DNA of 64,000 bases from JAGIBJ01 sp032119795 (GCA_032119795.1 JAUMFO010000024.1:130333-194332); one strand, 5' to 3'. Counted from the first letter of the stretch, positions 43,744 to 52,774 are shown. Numbers and translations are program-made. Notes: generated by a model from the letters alone, not told the origin.

Positions 43744-44646
43744 CTAAGCGAGCTGCTCGACGACGACCTGCAGGTTTGGTCCGGCGACCTGCGCGAGCCA
43801 GTCCCTGCCGCTGAGCGTGAGCACGTCGGCCTCAAGAGCGACGTGCTCGACGGGGTAGTCCATGTCGATCGCGTCCGCTGAGTTCCAGCTCCCGTCCGGG
43901 AAATGTTCCGGCGTCCGGTCCTGCAGCGACCCGTCGGCCGTGAGCCTCAGCAACAAGATCGGGGCGCCGTCACCCGCAACCGTCAGCAGGAGTTCGTCGG
44001 GCTCCGAGGCGAGATCAGCGAGATCATGAAGGTAGACCGTCGCCCCGACCACGCGAGCGAGTGGCACCTGCGGTCGCACCCTGGTCACCGGCCCGGGGAA
44101 CCCCGTCCAAGCGGTGCGGGACGCCACCTCGCAAGACTCCGCCACCCCGCTGACTCCTTCTGGCGCCGGCGCCGGCGCCGCGACCGCGTACGACTCATTT
44201 GGCAGCGTCAGCCCAGTGCCGCGCATCGTCAGCGTCGCCACGATCTCACCATGGGTCCGGACGAGGTCGACGCTCACCGCCACGGTCTGCGGGGCGCGGT
44301 CGTCGCTCGGCGCCGTCGGTTTGATCGAGAGCGTGCCGAGGAGCTCGGGGATCGTTCCGTCGAGCCCGCCGCGCCACCAGGTGGCCATGCTGCCCGGCTC
44401 CCACTCGACGCTGCGGCCGTGGCGTAGCTCCAGGGTCCAGCGGTTCCCCGCGTACTCGTCGGTGCGAGCAATGACGCCGTTGAAGCGCCGCCAGCGCTCG
44501 ACGTCTACGGCCACCAGATCGGCAAGGACACGCTGCGCCCAGCCGACCGGCGGCTCGGGTGGCGGCGTCGACGTCAGCGCGCGGCGCACCGGCGCCACGA
44601 CCCCGCGGCCGACTCGCGACGCGGCCCGGCCGGCCCAACTCGCCAC
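43744..44646 (-). CDS. uncharacterised 300-aa soluble protein
   Basis: GTG 44646 is chosen, 8 bases after the stop of the upstream membrane gene; the longer frame to 44814 is antisense noise over that gene. The product starts VASWAGRAASRVGRGVV, then shows alternating beta-rich sequence with EWEPGSMATWWRGGLDG and a regular C-terminal half. It has no signal peptide or membrane helix. I do not recognise the family. Tight spacing suggests co-expression with the four-helix membrane protein. Confidence 0.6.
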   Translation of the reverse strand: MASWAGRAASRVGRGVVAPVRRALTSTPPPEPPVGWAQRVLADLVAVDVERWRRFNGVIARTDEYAGNRWTLELRHGRSVEWEPGSMATWWRGGLDGTIPELLGTLSIKPTAPSDDRAPQTVAVSVDLVRTHGEIVATLTMRGTGLTLPNESYAVAAPAPAPEGVSGVAESCEVASRTAWTGFPGPVTRVRPQVPLARVVGATVYLHDLADLASEPDELLLTVAGDGAPILLLRLTADGSLQDRTPEHFPDGSWNSADAIDMDYPVEHVALEADVLTLSGRDWLAQVAGPNLQVVVEQLA

Positions 44647-44654
44647 CGGGGCGC

Positions 44655-45023
44655 CTAGCTCGCGAGGGCGACGCCGAGCACGACGATCGCGAGCGAGAGC
44701 GTCGCCATGACGGGCTCGGCCCAGCGTTTGTCGCCGTGTTGCATGTGGTAGCCCATGACGCCGAACAGCACGATGAGCGTGGCGATCTTGGCCTGCAGGA
44801 TCGAGTCGCCCCACTGGTTGTTGTGCGAGGCCATGTAGGCGCCCGTCAGGATCGACAGCACCAGCGCGATGCCGCTCATGTGCCCGAAGCGGCGAGCGAG
44901 CAACTTCATCTCGGGCTTGCCCTTCATCACGGGCACCAGCACCGACGCGAGAACGAGCTGGCCGCCGACGAAGAACGCCATCGCCAGCAGGTGGATGATG
45001 AGCAGCACGTCCCAGAAGTCCAT
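44655..45023 (-). CDS. small four-helix membrane protein (DUF2269/CopD-like)
   Basis: ATG 45023 gives 122 aa with four hydrophobic segments. Conserved-looking features are LLIIHLLAMAFFVGGQL in helix 1 with an intramembrane His, RRFGHMSGIALVLSILTGAY, and GYHMQHGDKRW before helix 4. His residues near membrane faces recall the DUF2269/CopD group, which may bind heme or copper; no more can be said. It is followed at once by an uncharacterised gene. Confidence 0.65.
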   Translation of the reverse strand: MDFWDVLLIIHLLAMAFFVGGQLVLASVLVPVMKGKPEMKLLARRFGHMSGIALVLSILTGAYMASHNNQWGDSILQAKIATLIVLFGVMGYHMQHGDKRWAEPVMATLSLAIVVLGVALAS

Positions 45024-45081
45024 GGCGCGGAATCTATCGACGGCCGACGCCGTGCGGTCCGTGGAAACCCGCACGCAGCGG

Positions 45082-45109
45082 CTGGGCCCGCCCAGCGCGG
45101 CGGGCCCAG
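45082..45109 (-). terminator. terminator after the secreted glycosidase-like gene
   Basis: CTGGGCCCGCC (45082-45092) pairs with GGCGGGCCCAG (45099-45109), an 11-bp perfect stem with a 6-base loop, just past the stop codon at 45116. Confidence 0.65.
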
Positions 45110-45115
45110 GGCTGG

Positions 45116-46045
45116 CTACTTGGCGAAGCTCTTGAACACCGTGTAGGCGGGGCGAATCGCGCCGGCGCCAGAGATCAGGCCAGCGTCGAAGATGTCGTCC
45201 GGACGGTCCGCGCCCGGGCCGTAGAGGTTGTAGAACATCGTCCGTTCGATGCGCGGGAACTTCTTCGAGATCTTGAAGACCTGGCGGACGGCCTTGGCCT
45301 GGCGTGCGCTGTCAGGCAGGAAGCCCGAGCCGTCGTTGCCGAACTTGTAGAGGCCGCCCGTCTCCGTGATCCACACCTTCGGTCCTTTGCCGACGGCCTT
45401 CAGCAGCGCCGCCGTGCGGGTCATGCTGTTGCGGTTGGTGTCGGAGTAGTTGTGGAAGCCGACGATCTTCGGCCGGTTCTTGCCGACCGCGCGCTGGAAC
45501 GCCTTGAGGTAGACGAGCGTCGCCTTCACGTTCACGCCGTCGAGCAGGTCGATCGCGACGATCTTGCAGCCAACGCAGATCTTCGATCGGAACGCGAGGA
45601 ACAGCTGTGCGGCGAGCTTGGGATTCGGCGTGGTGAACCGGCCGGCGGCGAGCCCGCGGTTGACCTCGTTGAAGACGCCCCACGACTCGACGTTGTTCTT
45701 GTGGCGGGTCACGAACGGCTTCGTCGCGGCCACGTACGCGGCTGGCGTCGGGTTCACCAGCGGCGTCTTGACGCCGTAGTTGAAGGTGAAGTGCACGAGG
45801 TAGCCCTTCGCCCGGGCCGCGGCGATCCAGGTATCGGCCTTCGCCTTGGCGACCGGGTCGTTCTCGACGTCCCACGGCGCGATGTAGCGCACGACCTTGA
45901 CCTTCGTGAGGCTGGTGAACCGCACGTCGTCGAACATCGCCGGGCTCTGGTCGCCCATGCCGATCATCGTCGCCGCGTTGGCGGGGGCTGTGGCGGCACC
46001 AAGGGTGGCGACAGCCAGCAGGAGGGCGGTCAGCAGGGATCGCAA
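45116..46045 (-). CDS. secreted glycoside-hydrolase-like TIM-barrel protein
   Basis: The 309-aa protein has a signal peptide (MRSLLTALLLAVATLGAATAPANAA). ESWGVFNEVNRG, with its Asn-Glu pair, matches the acid/base at the end of beta-4 in clan A glycosidases. WITETGGLYKF places a Glu at beta-7 as candidate nucleophile. RYIAPWDVE and HNYSDTNRN are further barrel motifs. It resembles GH5/GH39-like enzymes common in Thermoleophilia genomes. Substrate unknown. Confidence 0.72.
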   Translation of the reverse strand: MRSLLTALLLAVATLGAATAPANAATMIGMGDQSPAMFDDVRFTSLTKVKVVRYIAPWDVENDPVAKAKADTWIAAARAKGYLVHFTFNYGVKTPLVNPTPAAYVAATKPFVTRHKNNVESWGVFNEVNRGLAAGRFTTPNPKLAAQLFLAFRSKICVGCKIVAIDLLDGVNVKATLVYLKAFQRAVGKNRPKIVGFHNYSDTNRNSMTRTAALLKAVGKGPKVWITETGGLYKFGNDGSGFLPDSARQAKAVRQVFKISKKFPRIERTMFYNLYGPGADRPDDIFDAGLISGAGAIRPAYTVFKSFAK

Positions 46046-46242
46046 GGAAGAGACTCCGGGAGAGGAAGCGGCAAGGGAGCGGCGCGCACGCGACTCGTGG
46101 CCAACGCGGCGGTCATGCCATGGATCGGCACTCGGGCCGCAACCATGACCACTCAGATCCTAGATGGGCACCCGCGCGCCACGTCGCACCACCCGTGTGG
46201 ACGCGTGACCGAGGCGCCGCGTGCGACCCTGCTCACGCAGGG

Positions 46243-46271
46243 TCGACAAGTGACACTAGTGTAAGTACGCT
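46243..46271 (+). promoter_or_regulatory. promoter with palindromic operator candidate
   Basis: TCGACA (46243-46248), a 17-base spacer and TACGCT (46266-46271) form a good actinobacterial promoter for the monooxygenase gene. The palindrome ACACTAGTGT (46253-46262) lies inside the spacer, where a repressor would block RNA polymerase. No regulator gene is adjacent. Confidence 0.5.
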
Positions 46272-46338
46272 GCGGTACCACCACGCCCGACTGGGGGCGC
46301 GGTCCCATCTTTCTCGTCCTCTCTCCCACGCAGGATCC

Positions 46339-47874
46339 ATGAGCAGCACCGCCTCACCATCGGCCGTCACCCGCAAGGCCCGCGTGGGCATCATCGGCGC
46401 CGGCTTCGCCGGCCTCGGCATGGGCATCCGCCTGCGCCAGACGGGCAACGACGACTTCATCATCCTCGAGAGCGGCTCCGCGATCGGCGGCACCTGGCGA
46501 GATAACGACTACCCCGGCTGCGCGTGCGACGTGCCGTCGAACCTGTACTCGTACTCGTTCGCCCCGAACCCGAACTGGACGACGACCTTCGCCCACCAGG
46601 ACGAGATCCGCGCCTACACCGAGCGCGTCGCCGCCGACCACGACCTAGGCCGCTCCGTCCACCTCGACACCTTCGTGCAGGACGCCACCTGGAACGACGA
46701 GACCAAGCAGTGGCACGTCTCCACCAGCCAGGGCAACTATGTGTTCGACGTGCTCGTCTCCGCGACGGGCCCGCTCAGCGCGCCGTCGATCCCGAACCTG
46801 CCTGGACTCGAAGACTTCGACGGCCCGGTCTTCCACTCCGCCGAGTGGGATCACTCCGTCGACCTCACGGGCAAGCGCGTCGCCGTGATCGGGACGGGCG
46901 CCTCGGCCATCCAGTTCGTGCCGGAGATCCAGAAGATCGTCGGCGAGCTCAAGCTCTTCCAGCGCACCCCGCCGTGGCTGCTGCCCCGCCCGGAGTTCAA
47001 GACCTCGCGCCTGCGCCGCGCGCTCTTCAACCGCGTCCCGGCCCTGCAGCGCGCCGGCCGCGCCTGGCTCTACTGGTCGAAGGAACTCAACGTCGTCGGC
47101 TTCACGCGGTTCTCAGGAATCATGAAGGCGCCCGAGCTCCTCGCCCGCCACCACATCAAGCGCCAGATCCCGGATAACCCGGAGCTGCGCGAGAAGCTCA
47201 CCCCGAACTTCCGGATCGGCTGCAAGCGCATCCTGCTGAGCTCGAACTACTTCCCGGCGCTGAACCAGCCCAACGTCGAGGTGCTCTCCACCGGTGTGGC
47301 ATCGATCGGCAAGCACAGCGTCGTCGGCACCAGCGGCGAGGAGCGCGAGGTCGACGCGATCGTCCTCGGCACCGGCTTCCACGTGACCGACCTGCCGATC
47401 GCCGATCACGTTCGCGGCACCGGTGGCCAGTCGCTGTCCGACGTATGGCAAGGCAGCATGCAGGCCTACCGCGGAGCGACCGTCCCGGGCTTCCCGAACT
47501 TCTTCTTCGTGCTTGGGCCCAACACCGGCCTTGGGCACAGTTCGATGATCTTCATGATCGAAGCCTCGGTGCAGTACGTCATCGACGCGCTGGCGCAGAT
47601 GAAGCGCGGCCAGCTGGCCAGCGTCGACGTGCGCCCCGAGCGCAGCCGCCGCTGGAACGAGGGTCTGCAGAAGCGGATGAAGCCGACGATCTGGCTCAAC
47701 GGTGGCTGCGCCAGCTGGTACCTCGACGAAACCGGCCGCAACACCACGCTGTGGCCCGACTTCACCTTCCGCTTCCGCCAGCTCACGCAGCGGTTCGACA
47801 TCGAGAGCTACACGACGCTGCCGCGCCGCGAGGCGCCCGCCAAGACCGAGCCCGAGGCCACGCCCGTCGCCTGA
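46339..47874 (+). CDS. flavin-containing Baeyer-Villiger-type monooxygenase
   Basis: ATG 46339 begins a 511-aa protein with GIIGAGFAGLGMGIRLRQTG (FAD site), GGTWRDNDYPGCACDVPS, the fingerprint FDGPVFHSAEWD that fits FxGxxxHxxx(W)(P/D) of Baeyer-Villiger enzymes, and VIGTGASAIQFVPEI (NADPH site). It therefore likely oxygenates ketones to esters using NADPH, FAD and oxygen. The frame extends upstream to 46120 but lacks coding character. The gene is preceded by a promoter with an operator-like palindrome and followed by a crotonase, hinting at a degradation route. Confidence 0.9.
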   Translation: MSSTASPSAVTRKARVGIIGAGFAGLGMGIRLRQTGNDDFIILESGSAIGGTWRDNDYPGCACDVPSNLYSYSFAPNPNWTTTFAHQDEIRAYTERVAADHDLGRSVHLDTFVQDATWNDETKQWHVSTSQGNYVFDVLVSATGPLSAPSIPNLPGLEDFDGPVFHSAEWDHSVDLTGKRVAVIGTGASAIQFVPEIQKIVGELKLFQRTPPWLLPRPEFKTSRLRRALFNRVPALQRAGRAWLYWSKELNVVGFTRFSGIMKAPELLARHHIKRQIPDNPELREKLTPNFRIGCKRILLSSNYFPALNQPNVEVLSTGVASIGKHSVVGTSGEEREVDAIVLGTGFHVTDLPIADHVRGTGGQSLSDVWQGSMQAYRGATVPGFPNFFFVLGPNTGLGHSSMIFMIEASVQYVIDALAQMKRGQLASVDVRPERSRRWNEGLQKRMKPTIWLNGGCASWYLDETGRNTTLWPDFTFRFRQLTQRFDIESYTTLPRREAPAKTEPEATPVA

Positions 47875-47887
47875 GCCGCCTCCCGGC

Positions 47888-47945
47888 CGGAATTGAGCGT
47901 CCTTTAGTGGCTGGATTTGCAGCCACTAAAGGACGCTCAATTCCG
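47888..47945. repeat. 26-bp perfect inverted repeat between co-directional genes
   Basis: Arms 47888-47913 and 47920-47945 are fully complementary around the loop GATTTG. The arm GGAATTGAGCGTCCTTTAGT is AT-richer than its surroundings. It lies between the monooxygenase stop and the crotonase start and could terminate transcription, though there is no U-tract. Confidence 0.85.
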
Positions 47946-47965
47946 AAACGCGCGATGATCGGGCG

Positions 47966-48748
47966 ATGACGAACTCGAGCCCGGTCACGGTCACGCGCGA
48001 GGGCGACCTCGCGATCCTCACGGTCAGCGCCCCGCCGCTGAACCTGCTCGACGCAGCCATGACCGACGCGCTCGACGCGGCGATCAGCGAGCTGGAGGCA
48101 ACTCCGGCGCGGGCGTTGCTCGTCCGCGCCGAGGGCCGCGTCTGGAGCGGCGGCGTCGACGTCGAGCAGTTCTCGGGCTTGTCGGCCCAGCAGGGCCATG
48201 ACCTGTGGGTACGGCTCCTCGGGTTCACGCAGCGCATCGAGGCGCTGCCGTACCCGTCGGTCTTCAGCGCGCACGCGCTCTGCCTCACCTGGGGGCTGGA
48301 GCTGGCCCTGGGTTGCGACCTCCTGATCGCGTCGGAGAAGGCGAAGTTCGGACTGGTCGAGAAGGTCGTCGGGCTCACGCCGTCGATGGGCGGCACGCAG
48401 CGCCTCGCGGCCCGCGCCGGCGCCGGCCGCGCCGCAGCGTTCGTCATGAGCGGCGATGTCTACCCCGCCAAGGAGCTCTACGACTGGGGCGTCGTGACGC
48501 ACTTCGTGGACTCGTCCGAGATCGAGGCCAAAGCGCTCGAGCTCGCGACGTCGCTGGCCGAGGGCCCGACGATCGCGCATAACGCCACGCGGGCAATCAT
48601 CTCCGCCACGAGCAGCGGCGGCGTGGCCGCCGCCGACGCGATCGTGCCGAGCGTCTGCGGCGACCTGTTCGAGACCGAAGACCTGAGGGGCGCCGTGGCC
48701 TCGTTCCTGGCCGTCGGCCCCGGCAAAGCGACGTACGCCGGCCGCTGA
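47966..48748 (+). CDS. enoyl-CoA hydratase/isomerase family protein
   Basis: This 260-aa crotonase-fold protein carries the oxyanion-hole segments RVWSGGVDVEQFS and CLTWGLELALGCDLLIAS. In the catalytic Glu region it reads KFGLVEKVVGLTPSMGGTQRL. Members hydrate enoyl-CoA or perform related CoA chemistry. ATG 47966 lies 20 bases beyond the big inverted repeat, so it may be transcribed separately from the monooxygenase. Confidence 0.87.
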   Translation: MTNSSPVTVTREGDLAILTVSAPPLNLLDAAMTDALDAAISELEATPARALLVRAEGRVWSGGVDVEQFSGLSAQQGHDLWVRLLGFTQRIEALPYPSVFSAHALCLTWGLELALGCDLLIASEKAKFGLVEKVVGLTPSMGGTQRLAARAGAGRAAAFVMSGDVYPAKELYDWGVVTHFVDSSEIEAKALELATSLAEGPTIAHNATRAIISATSSGGVAAADAIVPSVCGDLFETEDLRGAVASFLAVGPGKATYAGR

Positions 48749-48787
48749 GAGGTCCGCTCAGCGACCGGCGGGCTATCGCTCCGAGAT

Positions 48788-49585
48788 TCAGCGCCGGGCA
48801 GCTGCCGGGCGCACCTTGAAGTGCACGACACGGACGGCGACGTCGGTGACGGCGGTCGGCGTCGTCGCCTCCACCTCGTCGTCGTCGCTTTCGGCGTCGT
48901 CGTCGTCGTTCACGTGGTCGTGGTCGTCAACGCGGTCTTTGTCCTTGCCGCGCGGACTTTCCTTGGCGGCTGGGGCGTCGTCGGTCTCGCTGGGGTCGCT
49001 CTTGGGCGCGTCCGCCGGTGCGGCGTCGTCGGCGACGGTCTCGTCGTCATCGGAGGGGAGTGGCGCGTCGTGGTTCTTGGGGCCGTGCTCTTCCTGCCAC
49101 AGCGGGGTGGCGGTCGGGTCGGGCGTCGTTTCCGTCGGGGTGGTGGGCGTCGTCGGGTCTGGCGTGGTGGGCGCCACGTCGCAGGCAGGCTTCTGCTTGC
49201 CGACGAGATCAACGCGGGTGCCCTCGGCGGGAAGCGTGCCGTCAGCGGCGGCACCGATCACGCGCACGTTGGTGACGGCGTAGGAGCTGAGGCCCACGTC
49301 GCGGCGTCCGCGCTTGTTGCCCTTACTAACCTCGACGATCACGGTGCCGGAGTAGCGGTCGTCGCCCCAGCGCTCGGTGTCGGCGCCGGCGACGCGCGTC
49401 AGATCACCGCCCGCGAACGAGCCATGAACGAGGTAGCCCTTGCCGTGCTTCTTGCACGACTTGGCTTTCGATTTCCCGTGGCCTTTGCCCTCACCGCGAC
49501 CCTCGTTGGCGTTCGCAACGCCCGCAATGGAGACGGAGGCGAGGAGGAGGCCGGCGGCCAGAGAGGTGCGAAGACGATCGTTCAC
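48788..49585 (-). CDS. secreted acidic low-complexity protein
   Basis: GTG 49585 gives a signal peptide (TSLAAGLLLASVSIAGVANA). The 265-aa protein has a small globular part (about 45-125) with DRYSGTVIVEVSKGNKRGRR. A Thr-Pro linker follows (about 128-150), then a strongly acidic Asp/Glu-rich C-terminus including DDHDHVNDDDDAESDDDE. Such tracts often bind divalent cations. The globular part is not recognised. Function unknown; presumably outside the cell. Confidence 0.65.
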   Translation of the reverse strand: MNDRLRTSLAAGLLLASVSIAGVANANEGRGEGKGHGKSKAKSCKKHGKGYLVHGSFAGGDLTRVAGADTERWGDDRYSGTVIVEVSKGNKRGRRDVGLSSYAVTNVRVIGAAADGTLPAEGTRVDLVGKQKPACDVAPTTPDPTTPTTPTETTPDPTATPLWQEEHGPKNHDAPLPSDDDETVADDAAPADAPKSDPSETDDAPAAKESPRGKDKDRVDDHDHVNDDDDAESDDDEVEATTPTAVTDVAVRVVHFKVRPAAARR

Positions 49586-49712
49586 GGTGCAATCCTTTGC
49601 GGCCGAACAGTGCAAGTCGCCAAACCGGCGACCCGACCTTCATCGGCAGCTCGCGTCGACACCCATACCGTTTTCCGTCGAACGTCCATTTGGGCAGCGA
49701 CGGGACCTTGAT

Positions 49713-49739
49713 CGCTTCGGCGCCAGGGGCGCCGAAGCG
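49713..49739 (-). terminator. 12-bp terminator hairpin after the CMD gene
   Basis: CGCTTCGGCGCC (49713-49724) pairs perfectly with GGCGCCGAAGCG (49728-49739) around AGG, 10 bases beyond the stop at 49749. Confidence 0.65.
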
Positions 49740-49748
49740 GCCGCGCGC

Positions 49749-50342
49749 TCAGCGCAGCTTGTTCATGCCCGCGCCGGACTCGATGGGCACCCGGAGAGCG
49801 TTGAGCGTCGCGGCGAGGCCGGCGTACTGGCCGTTGAGGAGGCAGAACTCGATGAGTTGCTTCTCGCTGTACACGGCGTCAAGTTTGGCCCACGTCTCGT
49901 CGCTGAGCGTGTGCGTGTCCAGCAGCTCATCGGCGGCAAGTACCACGAGGGCGGCGCGGGCGCCGTCGATGCCGTCGCTCACGGGCGGTGCGACCGTCGA
50001 TCCGACCGGCTCGGCCGTCCACGCGATCACGTCGTCGCCGAGGCCGGCCTTCTTGCCGAGTGCCGAGTGGTGAATGCGCTCGTAGTCGCTGCCGCACCGC
50101 GAGGCGACGCGGAGAATCGCGAGTTCGGCATCCGTCGCGGGGAGCTTGCCGTAGGGCATCAACCGGCTCGAATACCAGAGCCACGGAATGAATACGCCGC
50201 GGTGTCGCGCAAGCGTGAGCATCACGTTGGGCAGCGGGCCGCCGATCCGGCGGGAGCCGATCTTCAGCAGCGTCCACTGCAGGAGGCCAAGCTCCGTGCG
50301 TCCGCCGGGTGGAATGCGCGGCGGCAAAGACGAGGAGGCCAT
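49749..50342 (-). CDS. carboxymuconolactone decarboxylase family protein
   Basis: The 197-aa all-helical protein contains ELAILRVASRCGSDYERIHHSALGKKAGL, the CMD signature with a single Cys and the conserved E..HH; the second redox Cys of AhpD-type CxxC members is missing. LIEFCLLNGQYAGLAATLNAL is the usual C-terminal helix. Single-Cys members often resemble 4-carboxymuconolactone decarboxylase or are uncharacterised. ATG 50342 is the start. It diverges from the antiporter gene. Confidence 0.82.
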   Translation of the reverse strand: MASSSLPPRIPPGGRTELGLLQWTLLKIGSRRIGGPLPNVMLTLARHRGVFIPWLWYSSRLMPYGKLPATDAELAILRVASRCGSDYERIHHSALGKKAGLGDDVIAWTAEPVGSTVAPPVSDGIDGARAALVVLAADELLDTHTLSDETWAKLDAVYSEKQLIEFCLLNGQYAGLAATLNALRVPIESGAGMNKLR

Positions 50343-50497
50343 AGTCGCGAGACTAAACGGTCAACTGTCCGCGCGGCTAGACAATGGGTACCCCGGCTAT
50401 GCGCCCGGGAGCATCGGACCGCCGCCGCGATGTGCGAGGCTGAAGCAGTGACGCCCACTCACCGTCGTTGGTCCGACGCCTGGGGGGTGGTCCGTCC

Positions 50498-52282
50498 ATG
50501 CACGAAGGTCAGCTGATCCTCATCGTGGGTGCGCTGCTTGCGGTGGCGCTCGCCGCGTCGTTGCTGGCAGGCCGCCTCCGGGTCCCCGGCCTCATCCTGT
50601 TCCTCGCGATCGGCATGATCGTCGGCTCCGACGGGACCGGATGGATCCAGTTCAGCGACTACGAACTGGCCAAGCAAGCCGGCGTCGTTGGCCTTGCGTT
50701 GATCCTCTACGAGGGCGGGTTGGCGATCGACCACCGTGACCTGCGGTCGGTCGCCAAGCCAAGCGTGCTGCTGGCGGTCTTCGGCACGATGCTGACGGCT
50801 GCCCTCACCGGACTCGCCGCCGCATGGCTGCTCGACCTCACGCTCAAGGAGGGCCTGCTGATCGGTTCGATCGTCGCCGGTACCGACGGCGCGGCCGTCT
50901 TCGCGATCATGCGCGGCTCCACGATCCGGCGCCGGCTGGCGCACACCCTCGAAGGCGAGGCGGGACTCAACGACCCCGTCGCCGTGCTGTTGGTGCTCGC
51001 GATGATCGCGTTCCTCACCAACCCGGACTACGGCCTCGTCGACGTCGCCGTCCTCTTTGCCGAAGAGCTCGTGATCGGTGGCGTGGTCGGCGTCGCCGTC
51101 GGCTGGCTCGGGGCCGAGGCACTCGCACGAGCCAAGCTCGGATCGGCGGGCCTCTACCCCGTCGCCTCGCTGGCGATCGGCGCCCTCGCCTTCGGCGGAG
51201 CAGACACCCTCCACGGCTCCGGCTTCCTCGCCGTCTTCTTGTGTGGTGTCGTGCTCAGCGCCAAGGAGACTCCCGCCCAGCGCACGATCGAGACGTTCCA
51301 CGAGGGCCTGGCGTGGGTCGCTCAGCTCGGCCTGTTCCTCACACTTGGCCTGCTGGTGGAGCCGGCGGAGCTGCCCGAGGTCGCGCTCGCCGGCACCCTG
51401 CTCGCGATCATCTCGTCGGTTATCGCCCGTCCCGCCGCGGTCGTCATCGTCCTGGGCCGGATGAACTTCACGTTCGCCGAACGACTCGTCCTTGGCTGGG
51501 CGGGCCTGCGCGGCGCCGTCCCGGTGGTGCTCGGCACCTTCCCCGTCATCGCAGGTGTCGAAGGCGCGACCGACATGTTCAACATCGTCTTCTTCGCGGT
51601 CGTCGTCAGCACCGTGCTGCAGGGCGCCACCTTTGAGCCGTTCGCTCGGTGGCTCGGCGTCACCACCAACAGCCGCGCCGTGCCCGCGCCCCTGATGGAG
51701 ACCAGCGCCGTGCGACGTCTCGGCGCCGAAGTCGTGCAGTTCGCCGTCCGCGCCGACGACGCGATCGTCGGACTGCGCGTCCGCGACCTCGACCTTCCCC
51801 GCGACGCCCTGCTCAACCTGATCGTGCAGAACAGCACGGCCATCCCGCCTCGCGGTTCCACGGTCGTCCACGCCGGCGACGAACTCCACATCCTCGTACG
51901 CCAAGAGACCTTCCAGGACTTCGAGCCGTTGCTGAAGCGCTGGCGCGTGGGACCGATGGATCGCCCGCAGGCGCGCCCGATCGGCATCCGGCAAGCGACG
52001 ATCTTCAGCACCGGACCGTGGCGCGAAAGCGACGGCGACCCAAGCCGACCCAAGAGCGTCAACGGCACGCCAGTGCTCGAACAGATCCGTACACGCCGCG
52101 ACGAACCCGGCGCCGTCGTCGTCCTCGACGATGGCCGCTTCGCCTACACCGGCCGCATCACCGCAATCGGATCGCCGTCAGATCTGCAGCGCGCCGCCAA
52201 CCGCCGCCTCGGACTCTCGAAGACCGACGGCGAACGGGCATGGTGGCAAGAGGTGATTGGGTCGATCTCCATCGGCGCCTGA
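50498..52282 (+). CDS. NhaP2-type potassium/proton antiporter with RCK_C domain
   Basis: ATG 50498 follows GGGGGGTGG; the frame's TTG at 50468 is less likely. The 594-aa protein has about 12-13 membrane helices (to about residue 395) with LILYEGGLAI, AGTDGAAVFAIMR and GEAGLNDPVAVLL, the CPA1/NhaP2 core including the Asn-Asp pair. A TrkA_C/RCK_C domain (about 410-490, DDAIVGLRVRDLDLPRDALL) and a C-terminal domain of about 90 residues follow. It exchanges K+ for H+ and is normally gated by nucleotide or ion binding to the RCK_C part. Confidence 0.92.
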   Translation: MHEGQLILIVGALLAVALAASLLAGRLRVPGLILFLAIGMIVGSDGTGWIQFSDYELAKQAGVVGLALILYEGGLAIDHRDLRSVAKPSVLLAVFGTMLTAALTGLAAAWLLDLTLKEGLLIGSIVAGTDGAAVFAIMRGSTIRRRLAHTLEGEAGLNDPVAVLLVLAMIAFLTNPDYGLVDVAVLFAEELVIGGVVGVAVGWLGAEALARAKLGSAGLYPVASLAIGALAFGGADTLHGSGFLAVFLCGVVLSAKETPAQRTIETFHEGLAWVAQLGLFLTLGLLVEPAELPEVALAGTLLAIISSVIARPAAVVIVLGRMNFTFAERLVLGWAGLRGAVPVVLGTFPVIAGVEGATDMFNIVFFAVVVSTVLQGATFEPFARWLGVTTNSRAVPAPLMETSAVRRLGAEVVQFAVRADDAIVGLRVRDLDLPRDALLNLIVQNSTAIPPRGSTVVHAGDELHILVRQETFQDFEPLLKRWRVGPMDRPQARPIGIRQATIFSTGPWRESDGDPSRPKSVNGTPVLEQIRTRRDEPGAVVVLDDGRFAYTGRITAIGSPSDLQRAANRRLGLSKTDGERAWWQEVIGSISIGA

Positions 52283-52299
52283 GCTGCCTGGTGTGGGTT

Positions 52300-52416
52300 C
52301 AGGTCGGGGTGGGGTGGTCCCCCGCCAGGTCGCGGCGCCGTGAGAGAAATGGGCTACGGCGGTCTGGGGGCACTGGACGCTCCGACTCCCGCGGGGGACC
52401 ACCCCACCCCGACCTG
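52300..52416. repeat. 26-bp inverted repeat, second repeat family (copy C)
   Basis: Arms 52300-52325 and 52391-52416 are perfect complements (CAGGTCGGGGTGGGGTGGTC start) with a 65-base spacer. The motif GGGGNGGGGTGGT is shared with 1881-1997. It starts 18 bases after the antiporter stop. Confidence 0.85.
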
Positions 52417-52774
52417 TCGCACGCCCGTCCTAGCTCGCCGTGGTTGAGATCGTTGGCGTTGCCGGCCTCTTCTCGACGGGGTTTGGGCGGGTTAGCGGCG
52501 CCGGCGCCGGTTGAGATTGGCGGCTGCCGGCGTCTTCGGATGGGGGACGTGGAGCTGGTTGGCGGCGTCTGGGCTGCTGGGAGGTTTTCGCGCGTTCGGG
52601 CGGCGTTTGGGCTGGTTGGCGGCGGTGGAATGGGGATCGCCTCGTGACCAGCGGGCGTTCTGCACCGAGGGCGGTGCGGGCTGGCGGCATCTCGGCTGGT
52701 TGGCGGCGGCGGATTTGAGGGCGCTTGGCGGTCGGCGGGCGCCGGGCGGGCCGCAAGCGCTGGCGGTTGCGGCG

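Noticed and set aside
50459..51994. 511-aa minus-strand frame
   Set aside because: Antisense of the K+/H+ antiporter; Asp/Arg/His-rich without structure.
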